Counted from the first letter of the stretch, positions 24,701-34,130 are shown. The stretch: DNA of 56,186 bases from Clostridia bacterium (GCA_900769665.1 CAAGHL010000033.1:1-56186), one strand, 5' to 3'. The notes: generated by a model not told the origin, from the sequence alone. A program made the numbers and translations.

Positions 24701-25655
24701 CGGGGTTATTACCACTATTGTGGGAAATACGCTGCTTGTCAACAAAACGGAAACTTTTGCCGAAGGTACAATCACCGCAAAAATTAAGATGGGCACATTG
24801 TCCGACAGTGGTATCGTATTCGGACTTACCGACAACGGACTTACAGACTACTGGGAAGCAGGCGTAAGCTATTACCAATTCTTCATCACGGGTTGGAACG
24901 GCGTCTACCTTGCAAAAATAGACAACGGCTGGAACGAACTGAAATCCTTGCCTTGCGGCATGCAACCCAACGTAGAGTACACGCTCAAAGTAGAGTGGAA
25001 AAACGGCAATATTCGTTGTTACGTAGACGATGTTATGTACATCGACTACATCGACGCAAATCCGCTTACGGGTACCAAGTACGGTTACCGTGCAATCGGT
25101 AGCGGTGTGGAATACGGCGTTATTACTACAACAGGCACCGTTTCCGAACATATCGTTCCTCCGATAGACTACAACATAGTAAGCGGCAACGCCAAGGAAG
25201 CCGACGGCAAGATTACCTCAATGATGCCTAACACTTTGCTGACAAACAAAGAAGGCTCTTTTACGGACGGAACAATCACCGCAACCATCAAGACGGTTGC
25301 CGGTAGCGACAGCGGTATCGTATTCGGTCTTACCGACAACGGCAAGGCAAACTTTTGGGAAGACAAGGACGTAAGTTACTACTTCTTCTTTATCAACGTC
25401 AACGGCGACGCTTACTTGGCAAAGGTAGGCGGTGAACCCGCTTGGCAACAGTGCGGTGCCGTAACGCACATTGCGGATTTCAACGCCGCCAACACCTACA
25501 CGTTAAAAGTAGTGCGTAACGGCAACAACATCAAGTGTTACGTCAACGACACTTTGTATGTGGACTTCACGGACGAAGCCGCGCTTAGCGGTACCAAGTA
25601 CGGGTATCGTGCGCAGGCTGCGGGCGTAGAGTATGGATTGATTACAAAAGGATAG
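21708..25655 (+). CDS. Large lipoprotein: Cys-rich linker, InlB-type repeat, six beta-sandwich repeats and an SGNH hydrolase
   Basis: 1315 residues behind AAGGAGG. Signal peptide and lipobox end at Cys24 (ALFVAC). Residues 30-62 form a Cys-rich linker (CQHVCPKCGGCTSDC). Residues 63-130 are an InlB/Listeria-Bacteroides repeat (GYKFDGWFVGETEYNWDTPV). Six beta-sandwich (LamG/laminin-like) repeats follow at about 127-285, 300-460, 468-635, 820-985, 986-1153 and 1154-1314, each with SGIVFG and (Y/F)(T/V)LKV elements. Between repeats 3 and 4 is an SGNH hydrolase (638-815): FGHSY, GIGG, GIND and DNLHLNANGY. Asp of the usual GDS is His. It likely tethers to the membrane, binds glycan and removes acyl groups. 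Repeats 4 and 5 are a recent duplication. Confidence 0.8.
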   Translation: MKNVAKLLAVILTVVLCMALFVACDINDDTKHVCQHVCPKCGGCTSDCKDPICSEKCKCDKSVTHTVKIVGAIKSSTQQVKDGEFAQKPSADPTKSGYKFDGWFVGETEYNWDTPVTKDITITAKFTKLFDVRNGSAVRNADGTYTTERGNTLITFDKPFSKGTLIGKVTPGTANDCGIVFGAAQGESEGWWENNNYYTVLVNFNGTVLISHVDSGWTELARSTKLEATYNPQNEYTIKVQYNEGLLVVFVNDTEVYRNSNLGELPGVIVGYRAAEQGTTFKPLEIDENDLPVEIKAEVVDNFVVRNGKLAKEENNLVAKEANTLAVHNEYQLQNGTITAKMKAGEIGDSGIVFGMTQANEELFWEAGASYYFFFVNINGCAYLGKVAGGWQQCGNVPPIADYDVNKTYTLKVEVSDGTIRCYVDDVLYITYTDENFLLGTSVGLRAGKANTVYSEFTVTAETITHERPEGFDIVSGDFEKAVGKIKATSQNSMMISQTETLATNGTVSAKVLSGTDSGIVFGVKTNGNKNFWEGEDGISYYFFFVSKVGAPILAKIAPSYTEIKHSTLSAMYSANVMYDIKVVVKDGVAYCYVGDRLMIKEQVTLDGDGIGVRAEASNVVFSDFAVSDKTDIVTADTLIFGHSYTELWTTYKADFFDVDNILNIGIGGTVAADWLNLTDEVAAYNPSKLVYMIGINDMYGTNTGENIFATVAETLNRLHELLPSVKIVLINCNKVPLESKKAFYSQIDVLNAKYAEFATENSAWCTLVDFASVVEDGEGNIDTSLFVPDNLHLNANGYEKLTRLVRVAFGLEAEGLPYKFVHGAGTYTPDKVTNTTDWMLAVTKERTFAEGTITAKIKMGTLSDSGIVFGLTDNGLANYWESGVSYYEFFITGWNGVYLAKIDNGWNELKSLPCGMQPNVEYTLKVEWKDGNIRCYVDDVMYIDYTDANPLTGTKYGYRTMGAGVEYGPITTTDTVSERIVPPANYNIVSGNAKESNGVITTIVGNTLLVNKTETFAEGTITAKIKMGTLSDSGIVFGLTDNGLTDYWEAGVSYYQFFITGWNGVYLAKIDNGWNELKSLPCGMQPNVEYTLKVEWKNGNIRCYVDDVMYIDYIDANPLTGTKYGYRAIGSGVEYGVITTTGTVSEHIVPPIDYNIVSGNAKEADGKITSMMPNTLLTNKEGSFTDGTITATIKTVAGSDSGIVFGLTDNGKANFWEDKDVSYYFFFINVNGDAYLAKVGGEPAWQQCGAVTHIADFNAANTYTLKVVRNGNNIKCYVNDTLYVDFTDEAALSGTKYGYRAQAAGVEYGLITKG
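24249..25144 (+). repeat. Tandem 504-bp duplication within the lipoprotein gene
   Basis: Bases from about 24249-24640 and 24753-25144 are nearly identical at an offset of exactly 504 bases (168 codons). Differences are few and scattered. Confidence 0.85.
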
Positions 25656-25669
25656 TAGGCAAAACATAA

Positions 25670-25698
25670 TTACGGCAGGCAATCTTTGTCTGCCGTAA
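25670..25698 (+). promoter_or_regulatory. Intercistronic hairpin before the CUT1 binding protein
   Basis: TTACGGCAG pairs with CTGCCGTAA (9 bp, loop 11) and is followed by GAAAAATTT, not a T run. Such hairpins often stabilise the binding-protein mRNA and set its excess over the permeases. Confidence 0.55.
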
Positions 25699-25719
25699 GA
25701 AAAATTTATGGAGGAAAAC

Positions 25720-27156
25720 ATGAAAAAGAAATACGCACTTTTGTCGGTGTTGTTGTTGCTGATGGTGATTATTTTGCCCGTTTTGGCGGCTTGCGACAAC
25801 GATAGCGGCACTACTGACAGCCAAGGACGTACCAAAATCAAGTTTTGGTATTGGGGTAGTCTGGCGGAAAAGAAAGTTTACGAAGAACTGATGGACCGCT
25901 ACATGGAAGAAAACGAAAACGTCATCATAGTGCCTACTCACTACGAGTCGAGTATCTACATGACTAACTTTCAAGGGGAAAACCCCAAACCCGACGTATT
26001 CTTTATGCCGGACACCGACTTTTTGTCGTGGGCGGACGCAGGAATAATGGAAGATTTACTTCCGTACTGCACGCAAGAGGAGCTTAACTCCGTTTGGCCG
26101 AAGGCAATGGACGAGTACTACTACGACGTAGAAACTCACACCCTCGGTAAAAGCGCAAACGCCAAGTTGTACGGATTCCCCAAGGATCTCGGTCCCGTAA
26201 CGTTGGTTTACAACGAAACCTTGCTTGACAAACAGATTGCCGCAAACGGATTGAACAAGCAAGATGTTTACAAATTGTTGGATCCTCGTACGCCAATGAC
26301 ATGGGCGCAATTCACTCAATTGTTGGTGGATCTTACCAAGGATCAAAAGGGATTGACCAAAGCCGATCGCATTTACGGTATACCGTATTACGAAATGGAC
26401 GCTTGTCTGTACAGCAACAACGCCAACTATTTCTACGAAAATGCAACAAAACAGGGCATTGACGACAATTTTATTCAAGCGGTAGCGTTCAATATTCAAC
26501 TTGCAACGGTATATGACGTTATGCCCGACGCCGATTTCAGCGGCTCCACCGATGCATATACTCGCTTTTTGAGTAACAAATCTATTTTCACTTGGATGGG
26601 ACCGTGGGACAATGCCGACTTTTGGGATTACAAAAGCCTCAAATACAACATCGTTCCCGTACCTTACGGACCTGCCGAAGGGGCGCAATCTGTCAGTTTT
26701 GTAGGCTCCATGTGCTACGGCGTATCGGCAAAGTCCAAGGTCAAGCAAGAGGCCGTCAAGTTTGCAAAATGGTTGTCTATGAGTAAGTCTTGTCAAGAGT
26801 TGTCCGTTTCGCTCGGTCAGCAAGTACCTAACCTTATCGAAATGGTCAACGATTACGTGTCCGCCGATTGGGATGTTCAACCTGCCAATCGTTCGGTATT
26901 TATCGATATTATCGACGACCATACCGACAGTTTGGGATTGTATGCCGCAAGCGGCAAACAGGATATGGTCAGCGGTAAAACGCGCGCTTTGTACTACACC
27001 TACGACTCCACTTGGCGTACAAACCTGTTAAACTATCTCAACACGTCCGAAGCGTGGAAGATGAAGTCCACCGAGGATATTACCAATTTGCTAATCAATT
27101 ACCGCAGTCAGTTGCAGTCCGATTTGGACAATATGAATAAGCGTTTTAAAAACTAA
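25720..27156 (+). CDS. ABC sugar-binding lipoprotein (CUT1, family 1)
   Basis: 478 residues from ATG 25720, chosen because TATGGAGG lies just upstream. Lipobox LAAC with Cys24. The mature start KIKFWYWGSLAEKKVYEELM and the PDVFFMPDTDFLSWADAGIM segment are typical of extracellular solute-binding family 1. It presents an oligosaccharide to the two permeases encoded next. No ATPase gene of this system is in the window; CUT1 systems often share a genomic MsmK/MalK-like ATPase. Confidence 0.9.
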   Translation: MKKKYALLSVLLLLMVIILPVLAACDNDSGTTDSQGRTKIKFWYWGSLAEKKVYEELMDRYMEENENVIIVPTHYESSIYMTNFQGENPKPDVFFMPDTDFLSWADAGIMEDLLPYCTQEELNSVWPKAMDEYYYDVETHTLGKSANAKLYGFPKDLGPVTLVYNETLLDKQIAANGLNKQDVYKLLDPRTPMTWAQFTQLLVDLTKDQKGLTKADRIYGIPYYEMDACLYSNNANYFYENATKQGIDDNFIQAVAFNIQLATVYDVMPDADFSGSTDAYTRFLSNKSIFTWMGPWDNADFWDYKSLKYNIVPVPYGPAEGAQSVSFVGSMCYGVSAKSKVKQEAVKFAKWLSMSKSCQELSVSLGQQVPNLIEMVNDYVSADWDVQPANRSVFIDIIDDHTDSLGLYAASGKQDMVSGKTRALYYTYDSTWRTNLLNYLNTSEAWKMKSTEDITNLLINYRSQLQSDLDNMNKRFKN

Positions 27157-27159
27157 CTC

Positions 27160-28059
27160 ATGAAACTGTTAAAAAGAAATTTACACAAAAAAGAAAAGTT
27201 GACTGCGCTTGCGTTTGTCGCGTTGCCCGTGTTGGGGTTTGTCGTGTTCACCCTGTTGTCACTCGTTGCGGTGGTGTATTTCTCCTTCAACGATTACAAC
27301 ATCTTTCGTGATGAATTGACGCCCAACGGCATACAGAACTACGTGGATTTGTTTACAAACCCCACATACAGCGACGCTTTCGGTCGGTCGATATTCAATA
27401 CGGTACTACTTTTGGTAAGCATTCCTCTTGGCATGATTGCCGGACTTGCATTGGCGGCGGTTTTGCAAAGCAAAGCGGTCAAAAAGGCAAGCAAGTTTTT
27501 CCAAGTGCTGTATTATCTGCCCGCCGTCACAAGCGCGGTTGCCGTCAACATTGTGTTTAGGTACATTTTTAACCCCGAATACGGTTTTATAAACACGTTG
27601 TTTAATGTCGAGATACCGTGGTTTGCCAACGACTGGCTTGTCAAGGTTGCCATTGTGCTTAAAAACGTGTGGGCAAGCATGGGTACAAGTATGATACTGT
27701 ACATTGCCGGTATGCTTGCCATTCCGCAAAGCTATTACGAGTCGGCAGACGTAGACGGAGCAAGCGCAACGCACAAGTTTTTCAAGATTACTTTGCCGTT
27801 GCTTACGCCGACGACGTTTTACATCATCATTACCAATGTAATCGGCGGATTGCAATCCTATGCGGACGCCAAAGTATTCGGTAACGGCACGTCCGGCTCG
27901 CAAACGATAGTTTGGTTTATTTGGGAGTACGGACTAAATCAAGGTAAACAAGGTCTTGCAAGCGCGGCTTCGATCATACTTGCTGTGGCAATTATGATTG
28001 TTACCATATTGCAATTCAAGTTTTCCGACAGGTGGGTTTACGGGGAGGAAAAGCAATGA
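27160..28059 (+). CDS. CUT1 ABC permease (MalF type)
   Basis: 299 residues, six membrane segments, EAA loop SADVDGASATHKFFKITLPL (191-210). It starts three bases after the binding protein stop and overlaps the next gene by four bases. Confidence 0.92.
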   Translation: MKLLKRNLHKKEKLTALAFVALPVLGFVVFTLLSLVAVVYFSFNDYNIFRDELTPNGIQNYVDLFTNPTYSDAFGRSIFNTVLLLVSIPLGMIAGLALAAVLQSKAVKKASKFFQVLYYLPAVTSAVAVNIVFRYIFNPEYGFINTLFNVEIPWFANDWLVKVAIVLKNVWASMGTSMILYIAGMLAIPQSYYESADVDGASATHKFFKITLPLLTPTTFYIIITNVIGGLQSYADAKVFGNGTSGSQTIVWFIWEYGLNQGKQGLASAASIILAVAIMIVTILQFKFSDRWVYGEEKQ

Positions 28060-28937
28060 GCGAACTGACTAAGGCGTTGCAGTTGTCCCATGTAAACGCA
28101 AAACGGAAAAACATTGTGGTAAAGGTACTGCTGTACACATTGCTGACGATGGTGGGCGTAATTACCGTATTCCCCTACTTGTGGATGCTTTTTACCACTT
28201 TCAAGCAACCGTTGGAAGCCATGATGCCCAGCCTGAAACTATTTCCTGAAGTTTTTTCGATAGAAAGTTACTTCAAACTTGCCGATCAAACACCGAGCTT
28301 TTTGCGTTCGATAGGTAACACTATGATCATTGAATTGACGGTAGTTCCTATCGGCACGCTTGTGTCGGCATTGGCGGCGTTTGCATTTGCAAAGATGCGC
28401 TTGCCTTGCAAAAGATTTTTGTTGCTGTTTCTTATGAGCGGAATGATGGTCCCCTACGCGGCGGTTTTGTTGCCTCAGTACAGGGCGTACTCCGCATTGG
28501 GTTGGACAGGTACGTTGTTGCCGTTGATCGTTCCCGGTCTTTTCGGTAACATAGGCATGATGTTTTTCTTTATACAATACATGAAAAACACTCCCGACTC
28601 ACTCATAGAAGCGGGGCGCATTGACGGTGCCGGTTGGTTAAGAAGTTTTTGGACAATCGTGTTGCCGACAATAATCCCTGCGATAGCGGCACAGGTAATC
28701 TTTTGGTTTTTAGGTATTTGGAACGACTATTTTGCGCCGTCGGTATACCTTTCGGGTTCAAATTGGTTGACGGTGCAGGCTTTGTTGGCGATAATCAACG
28801 ACAACAATTCTCGACGTCCCGACTTGCCGTTGGTAATGGCAGGCGCGACTGTAAGCAGTATTCCCATAGTGGTGTTGTACATCGCTTTCCAAAAGTATTT
28901 TGTACAATCGCTTGCGCTTACCGGTATTAAGGAGTAA
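28056..28937 (+). CDS. CUT1 ABC permease (MalG type)
   Basis: 293 residues from ATG 28056, with GGGAGG upstream and a 4-base overlap with the first permease. The EAA loop is IEAGRIDGAGWLRSFWTIVL, and the protein ends near KYFVQSLALTGIKE, typical for MalG-type subunits. Confidence 0.92.
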   Translation: MSELTKALQLSHVNAKRKNIVVKVLLYTLLTMVGVITVFPYLWMLFTTFKQPLEAMMPSLKLFPEVFSIESYFKLADQTPSFLRSIGNTMIIELTVVPIGTLVSALAAFAFAKMRLPCKRFLLLFLMSGMMVPYAAVLLPQYRAYSALGWTGTLLPLIVPGLFGNIGMMFFFIQYMKNTPDSLIEAGRIDGAGWLRSFWTIVLPTIIPAIAAQVIFWFLGIWNDYFAPSVYLSGSNWLTVQALLAIINDNNSRRPDLPLVMAGATVSSIPIVVLYIAFQKYFVQSLALTGIKE

Positions 28938-28955
28938 GCAATTTGTATTCCGTGT

Positions 28956-29016
28956 ACATGCCGTCAAGTGACATCTCGTCAAACCATACGAGTAAGGTCA
29001 GGAGGCTACGGCATGT
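28956..29016 (+). promoter_or_regulatory. Two-tier intercistronic hairpin
   Basis: ACATGCCGT (28956-28964) pairs perfectly with ACGGCATGT (29008-29016), and inside it CTCGT (28975-28979) pairs with ACGAG (28988-28992). No T tract follows. Likely an RNA stability or processing element between importer and CBM9 genes. Confidence 0.55.
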
Positions 29017-29053
29017 CGGACAAGTATGCAAAAGCGGTTAGAAAGGAGTTTAT

Positions 29054-29824
29054 ATGAAAAAATATGCAATCGTTTTGTGCGTGTTGTTGATTGCGCTTGT
29101 TTCATTGGGCGCATGTCAACCTGTTCAAAACTCGAAATGGGATCCCGACTCGGCAAATCCGTTTGACTTTGACGGCAATATGGTCCGTCCCGAAGCGGTA
29201 ATAGACGGCTATGACAACGACGAGTTGTGGCAAAGCCCCAACAAAGTAACGGTGGAATACGCCGATACCGTTGTGTCGATAGTGCGCAAATCCAACGCGA
29301 TTTATTTGTTTTTTAAGGTGAGGGACAACACTCCTTTCCGTTACGTCGGTTCTGGCGCGGCGGAAGAAGTTACGCACAGTGACAGCGTGGAGTTCTATTT
29401 TGACGCAAAGTTGTCTCGTACGGCTGCGCCGTCCGCGGGCGATTACCAAATAAACCTCGGCAGAGACAGCCGTACTCGTATTTGTGCGGGCGCAGGCTGG
29501 ATCAAATGGATGGCGATGTATATGTTTGAAGTGCGCGAAGGCAGCGTAATGGACAACGAAGAGGAATATTACTACGTGGAAGCAATGTTGCCGCTTGCGC
29601 AAATGGGTATAGGCGCAAACGACGCCGTAGGTATGGCATTCGGGCAAGTGGACAGATCCGTTGACATCAACAACGACTTGCCGGGGTATTTTACTTGGCG
29701 CGGACTTACATTCGAAGGTGTTTTTGCCGATCCGCAAAAGCCTAATACTTACGTTGTACTTACAGCGGACGGCAACAAATTGCTTACTTACCAACAGTAT
29801 TTAGATACTTTACAAACAAAGTAA
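29054..29824 (+). CDS. Lipoprotein with a CBM9-like domain
   Basis: 256 residues. Signal peptide with lipobox at Cys21 (SLGAC). The mature protein has AVIDGYDNDELWQSPNKV, a run IYLFFKVRDNTPF, and HSDSVEFYFDAK with later EAMLPLAQMG: the order of elements of CBM9-like (DOMON-fold) sugar-binding domains. It is not fused to a catalytic domain, so it probably captures glycan at the cell surface for the enzymes encoded next. AAAGGAG precedes the start. Confidence 0.75.
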   Translation: MKKYAIVLCVLLIALVSLGACQPVQNSKWDPDSANPFDFDGNMVRPEAVIDGYDNDELWQSPNKVTVEYADTVVSIVRKSNAIYLFFKVRDNTPFRYVGSGAAEEVTHSDSVEFYFDAKLSRTAAPSAGDYQINLGRDSRTRICAGAGWIKWMAMYMFEVREGSVMDNEEEYYYVEAMLPLAQMGIGANDAVGMAFGQVDRSVDINNDLPGYFTWRGLTFEGVFADPQKPNTYVVLTADGNKLLTYQQYLDTLQTK

Positions 29825-29840
29825 CGACGGAGGGTACAAA

Positions 29841-32366
29841 ATGAAAAAGATTTTAGGAATAATTCTCGTAGTAGCCTTTGTAGTTACTCAACTTGCGGTT
29901 TTTACCGCATGCAACGATATTACGGAAGAACAATTTACTATGCCTGAAATGAATTACGAAACATACAATAACGGTGATTTTTGCGATTACACGGGTACGG
30001 GCGAACAATCCAACGATTTTGTCCCCGAACAATGGCCTAACTACGGCATAGGCGATCCTTACGTGTTTAGATTTAACGGCACGTACTACCTGTATTGCTC
30101 CTCGCGCGACAATTGGAACGGCGTACGCGCATGGAAGAGTACCGACCTTGTGCATTGGCAACAATGCACGGCGAAAGGTTTTACGGAAGAACAAACAGGC
30201 TACGTAAGCATTGACGAATCGCTTGTAGGCGCATTTGCTCCCGAAGTGTATTACTGGAACGGTTTCTTCTACATGTATTCCAGTCCGTCTGGATTAGGCC
30301 ATTACGTCTACAAAGCGGACAGCCCCGAGGGACCGTTTGTTCGCGTCACCGACAAGTTGGACAAACGTATCGACGGATCGATGTTCATCGACGACGACGA
30401 AAAAATGTATTTCTTGACCGCGGGCGAAGCAGGAATTATCATGTCGCAAGCGGCAAATATGCAAGATTTGTACTCGGGCGATACGGCGTTTACTCGCGTA
30501 AACTTGTCCAATACCGTCATCGGATCGTGGACGGAAGGTCCCATGATCATCAAACGCAACGGGATCTACTACATAACCTACACGGGTACGGACGTGGAAA
30601 GTCAAGCGTATCGTATCAGTTACAGCACCGAAACCGACGGTAAAAAGTTTGGAGACGACGACGCTTTTACATACGGCGTGGACTTACCCATTGTACTTAC
30701 CGTGGACGAACAAAACAATTTCAAGGGTTTAGGACACAGTTCCACTGTCATGGGACCGGATATGGACAGTTACTACATCGTATATCACAGTCTCAACTCC
30801 CTTACCACTAACGGACCGTATCGTAGTCTAAACATCGACAGACTTATTTTCAACGGCACGCAAATGAGCGTCGACGAAAGTAAAACAAACAGCATCAAGG
30901 CAGCGCAACCGAATTTTTACGCAACGGAAGTTTCCGCCGACAAGTTTGACATAAACGGAAACACCGCACTGTCCAAGCAATCTGTCGGCAAGACGTTTAC
31001 GGCGGAATTCAACTTGAAGGGCGACAACGTCAAGTGTGTTGTCAGTTACGTTGACGCCGACAACTACGCATATGTAATTGCCGACTACGCTGCAAAAACG
31101 ATCAAGCTTGTCAATGTTGCGGGCGGCAAGGAAAGTGTTGTCGCAACGGGAACGCTTGTAAACGACTTTGACAAAAACGTAATCCATACAATTCGTGTTG
31201 CCTATGCCGACGGCAAAGCCGACGTGTATTTCGACAATATGTGCAAGATTTCCGATTCCGAAGTGACACTTAACGGCGGTAAAGTCGGTTATGTGGGTGA
31301 GGGCGAGTACTATTGTACGACATTCTCCGACGTTGCGAAAGGGAAGTCGGACAAGGTAGAACCGAAACAAAGCGGTGCAAGTATAGGTGCGTCCAATTAC
31401 TTGCCGTCGGACTACTTCGAAGGCGTACAAAGTTACGACTTGACTAATTCCGAGTTGAGTAAAGTGACGGTTGACAAACAATATGTCGACGACATCGGTT
31501 ACAACGGCAGTTACCAACTTACATTCGGCAAAAACGGCGATTTTGCTCGTTACCTTGTATACTTCCGTCAAAGCGGACACTACGGATTAAAATTGACCTA
31601 CGACCAAAAGTACGCAGGTAAAAAGATAGGGTTCAAAGTGAACGGCGGACAATTGCAAACCGTAACGCTACCCCAAGTAACCTGTTCGGAAACGGGCTGC
31701 ATAATCTCGGCGTTTATCGGCGGATTTGACGTTACGGCGGGTGCCAACTTTGTGGCTTTGTACGGCGTAGGCGATGATGTAGGTTTCATTTCCTTCTCTT
31801 GCGAACGCATTGCCAACAACGGCTACGAGTTTTCCAACAGCCTTGCCGACGTTGTGGAAAAAGGTGCGATTTACTCGACGATGTACCGTCTTTACGACGG
31901 CGGACACGCTACACGCGGCGGAAGCATTATGCTTGCTTATATCGGTGACGATACGTTGAGCGACTTCGAAGTAAGCGTAAAGATTAAATTTGTTTCCCAC
32001 AATGCTTACAGCGCGGGACTCATCGTACGCGGACGCAATTTTGCCAACGCTCGTTATGACGGCGCAACATCCATTCAAGGTTACTACATCGGGTTGGATT
32101 CACGCAACGTGAACATAAGTAGATTTAATCACAGCAAGAGTCAAACCAAGGTGGAAGCAGACGCCATCGGAAAAACAAAAGACAAACTGACCAAAGAGTT
32201 TACCACGCTAAAAGTCGTTGCCAAGGGTAACACGATTTCGGTGTACGTAGACGGCGAGTTCAAGTTTGAAATTCATGACGCGCACGCATTTTTGACAGGA
32301 CACGTAGGTTTGTACAGTGACGGCGCGGAAGTTGTCTACAAGGATTTTTACATCAAGCAGATTTAA
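29841..32366 (+). CDS. GH43-family lipoprotein with two C-terminal beta-sandwich domains
   Basis: 841 residues. Lipobox Cys24 (VFTAC). The five-bladed propeller spans about 65-345, with catalytic Asp72 (YGIGDPYV), pKa-modulating Asp178 (RIDGSMF) and acid Glu232 (SWTEGPM). One LamG-like domain lies at about 365-505, then a beta-rich stretch near 515-655 (YLPSDYFEGV), and another LamG-like domain at 670-841. GH43 enzymes are mainly beta-xylosidases, arabinofuranosidases or galactosidases; the sequence does not decide between them. It likely acts at the outer face of the membrane before import. Confidence 0.85.
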   Translation: MKKILGIILVVAFVVTQLAVFTACNDITEEQFTMPEMNYETYNNGDFCDYTGTGEQSNDFVPEQWPNYGIGDPYVFRFNGTYYLYCSSRDNWNGVRAWKSTDLVHWQQCTAKGFTEEQTGYVSIDESLVGAFAPEVYYWNGFFYMYSSPSGLGHYVYKADSPEGPFVRVTDKLDKRIDGSMFIDDDEKMYFLTAGEAGIIMSQAANMQDLYSGDTAFTRVNLSNTVIGSWTEGPMIIKRNGIYYITYTGTDVESQAYRISYSTETDGKKFGDDDAFTYGVDLPIVLTVDEQNNFKGLGHSSTVMGPDMDSYYIVYHSLNSLTTNGPYRSLNIDRLIFNGTQMSVDESKTNSIKAAQPNFYATEVSADKFDINGNTALSKQSVGKTFTAEFNLKGDNVKCVVSYVDADNYAYVIADYAAKTIKLVNVAGGKESVVATGTLVNDFDKNVIHTIRVAYADGKADVYFDNMCKISDSEVTLNGGKVGYVGEGEYYCTTFSDVAKGKSDKVEPKQSGASIGASNYLPSDYFEGVQSYDLTNSELSKVTVDKQYVDDIGYNGSYQLTFGKNGDFARYLVYFRQSGHYGLKLTYDQKYAGKKIGFKVNGGQLQTVTLPQVTCSETGCIISAFIGGFDVTAGANFVALYGVGDDVGFISFSCERIANNGYEFSNSLADVVEKGAIYSTMYRLYDGGHATRGGSIMLAYIGDDTLSDFEVSVKIKFVSHNAYSAGLIVRGRNFANARYDGATSIQGYYIGLDSRNVNISRFNHSKSQTKVEADAIGKTKDKLTKEFTTLKVVAKGNTISVYVDGEFKFEIHDAHAFLTGHVGLYSDGAEVVYKDFYIKQI

Positions 32367-32381
32367 GGCGGTACAATTACT

Positions 32382-34130
32382 ATGCAACACACTAAATGCT
32401 ACAAAAGGGATTACCCGCGTCCGCAATTTGTGCGCGACAATTGGATTAATCTAAACGGAAGTTGGGACTTTGCTTTTGACCGTGACGACAGCGGGGAAAG
32501 CAAAGGCTATCAAAACGGGTTTGAAGCGCAGACAAAAATCAACGTTCCGTTTGCCTATCAGTGCGCGGCTAGCGGCATAGGTAATGCCGAGATGTGTCAA
32601 AATATTTGGTACAAGCGTACTTTTGTAATGGATGACATCGGATTAAACAGATTGTTGTTACACTTCGAAGGCAGCGATTACTTGACAAAAGTGTGGGTAA
32701 ACGGCAAATACTGCGGCTCGGAAGTCGGCGGTTACCACAGGCTGACATTTGATATTACTTCGGCGGCGGTACAAGGAAACAATACGCTTGTAGTCAAGGT
32801 ATTTGACAGTTACTCCCGCGAGCAACCTCGCGGCAAGCAACGCGCCGAAGACCACGATTACGGCTGTTGGTACGTGGATACATCCGGTATTTACAAGACG
32901 GTGTGGTTGGAAGTCGTGCCGCAAACCTACATTTCCGAGGTTAAACTGACGCCGAATTTGGAAAGTAAAGGTTTGGAGATACGCTTTACGCTCAACCAAC
33001 CTTATAAAAATGCAGTCGTGGCGGCGTACGCCTATTGGCAAGGTAAGTCGGTCGGGGAAACTTTAATAGATGTTTGCGATACTTGCGGTTACGGTTTTTT
33101 AAGCCTTGACGAGGTCAACTTGTGGCAAGTCGGGCAAGGCGGATTGTACGACCTAAAATTGCAATTAAAGGCGGACAACAAAGTCGTAGACGAAGCTGAA
33201 AGTTACTTCGGAATGAGGGAAATTTGCATACGTGACGGAAAAATTTTACTCAACGGCAAACCGCTTTACCAACGCTTGGTGTTGGATCAAGGCTACTGGG
33301 AAAACTGTGACCTTACTCCTCCCGACGAAGATGCCCTAAAAAAGGATTTGACCGACTGTATGGCAATGGGCTTCAACGGTTGCAGAAAGCATGAAAAGGT
33401 GGAAGACGAACGATTTTTGTATTATGCCGACGTCTACGGCTACATTGTATGGGCGGAAATGCCGTCGGTCTACGCTTTTACCGAAGTCTCTCGTGAGGCA
33501 TTGCTTACGGAGTGGAAAAAGGTAGTTGCCGCACAATACAATCATCCGTGCGTGCTTACTTGGGTTGCTTTTAACGAAAGTTGGGGTGTGGAGCAAATTA
33601 AATCCGACCTCCGACAACAACGTTTTGTCAATCAAGTGTACCTCGCCACAAAGGAAATCGACGCAATGCGTCCTGTAATTTGCAACGACGGTTGGGAACA
33701 TACGCTGTCGGATATACTGACGTTGCATGACTACACGCAAGACGGCAAGTTGTTGCATGAATCCTTCAACACAGTGGAAAAATGCACGCAAAAAATAATT
33801 CCCGACAACAAAAAACAACCGTTTGCCGACGGCTACTCTTATCGCGGACAACCGATAATGATTACCGAGTTTGGCGGAACGAGTTTTGTAAAGGACACAA
33901 ACGGCAATCGATGGGGATACGGCACGGCGGTGCAAGACGACGAAGAGTATCTTTCGCGTATCGGCGGCATGGTAAAGGGCATTGTCGACATTCCGTTTAT
34001 TTGCGGATTTTGTTACACACAGGTAAGCAATGTCTATCATGAAGTAAACGGCTTGTTGGAGTTTGACAGAACGTCCAAGGAGAGTTTCGAAAAATACCGC
34101 AAAGTGTTTGACTTAACATTGCCCGAGTAG
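32382..34130 (+). CDS. GH2-family glycoside hydrolase, cytoplasmic
   Basis: 582 residues, no signal peptide. N-terminal jelly roll (RPQFVRDNWINLNGSWDFAF, WYKRTF), Ig-like middle and TIM barrel with acid/base Glu399 (FNESWG) and nucleophile Glu496 (ITEFGG). The family includes beta-galactosidase, beta-glucuronidase and related enzymes. Catalytic residues are intact. Being intracellular and downstream of the CUT1 importer, it likely splits the imported oligosaccharide. Last gene of block A. Confidence 0.9.
   Translation: MQHTKCYKRDYPRPQFVRDNWINLNGSWDFAFDRDDSGESKGYQNGFEAQTKINVPFAYQCAASGIGNAEMCQNIWYKRTFVMDDIGLNRLLLHFEGSDYLTKVWVNGKYCGSEVGGYHRLTFDITSAAVQGNNTLVVKVFDSYSREQPRGKQRAEDHDYGCWYVDTSGIYKTVWLEVVPQTYISEVKLTPNLESKGLEIRFTLNQPYKNAVVAAYAYWQGKSVGETLIDVCDTCGYGFLSLDEVNLWQVGQGGLYDLKLQLKADNKVVDEAESYFGMREICIRDGKILLNGKPLYQRLVLDQGYWENCDLTPPDEDALKKDLTDCMAMGFNGCRKHEKVEDERFLYYADVYGYIVWAEMPSVYAFTEVSREALLTEWKKVVAAQYNHPCVLTWVAFNESWGVEQIKSDLRQQRFVNQVYLATKEIDAMRPVICNDGWEHTLSDILTLHDYTQDGKLLHESFNTVEKCTQKIIPDNKKQPFADGYSYRGQPIMITEFGGTSFVKDTNGNRWGYGTAVQDDEEYLSRIGGMVKGIVDIPFICGFCYTQVSNVYHEVNGLLEFDRTSKESFEKYRKVFDLTLPE

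Noticed and set aside
22938..25151. 737-codon antisense frame in the repeat lipoprotein gene
   Set aside because: It follows the 504-bp repeats of the sense gene, lacks a ribosome site and has no family likeness. A codon-bias shadow.
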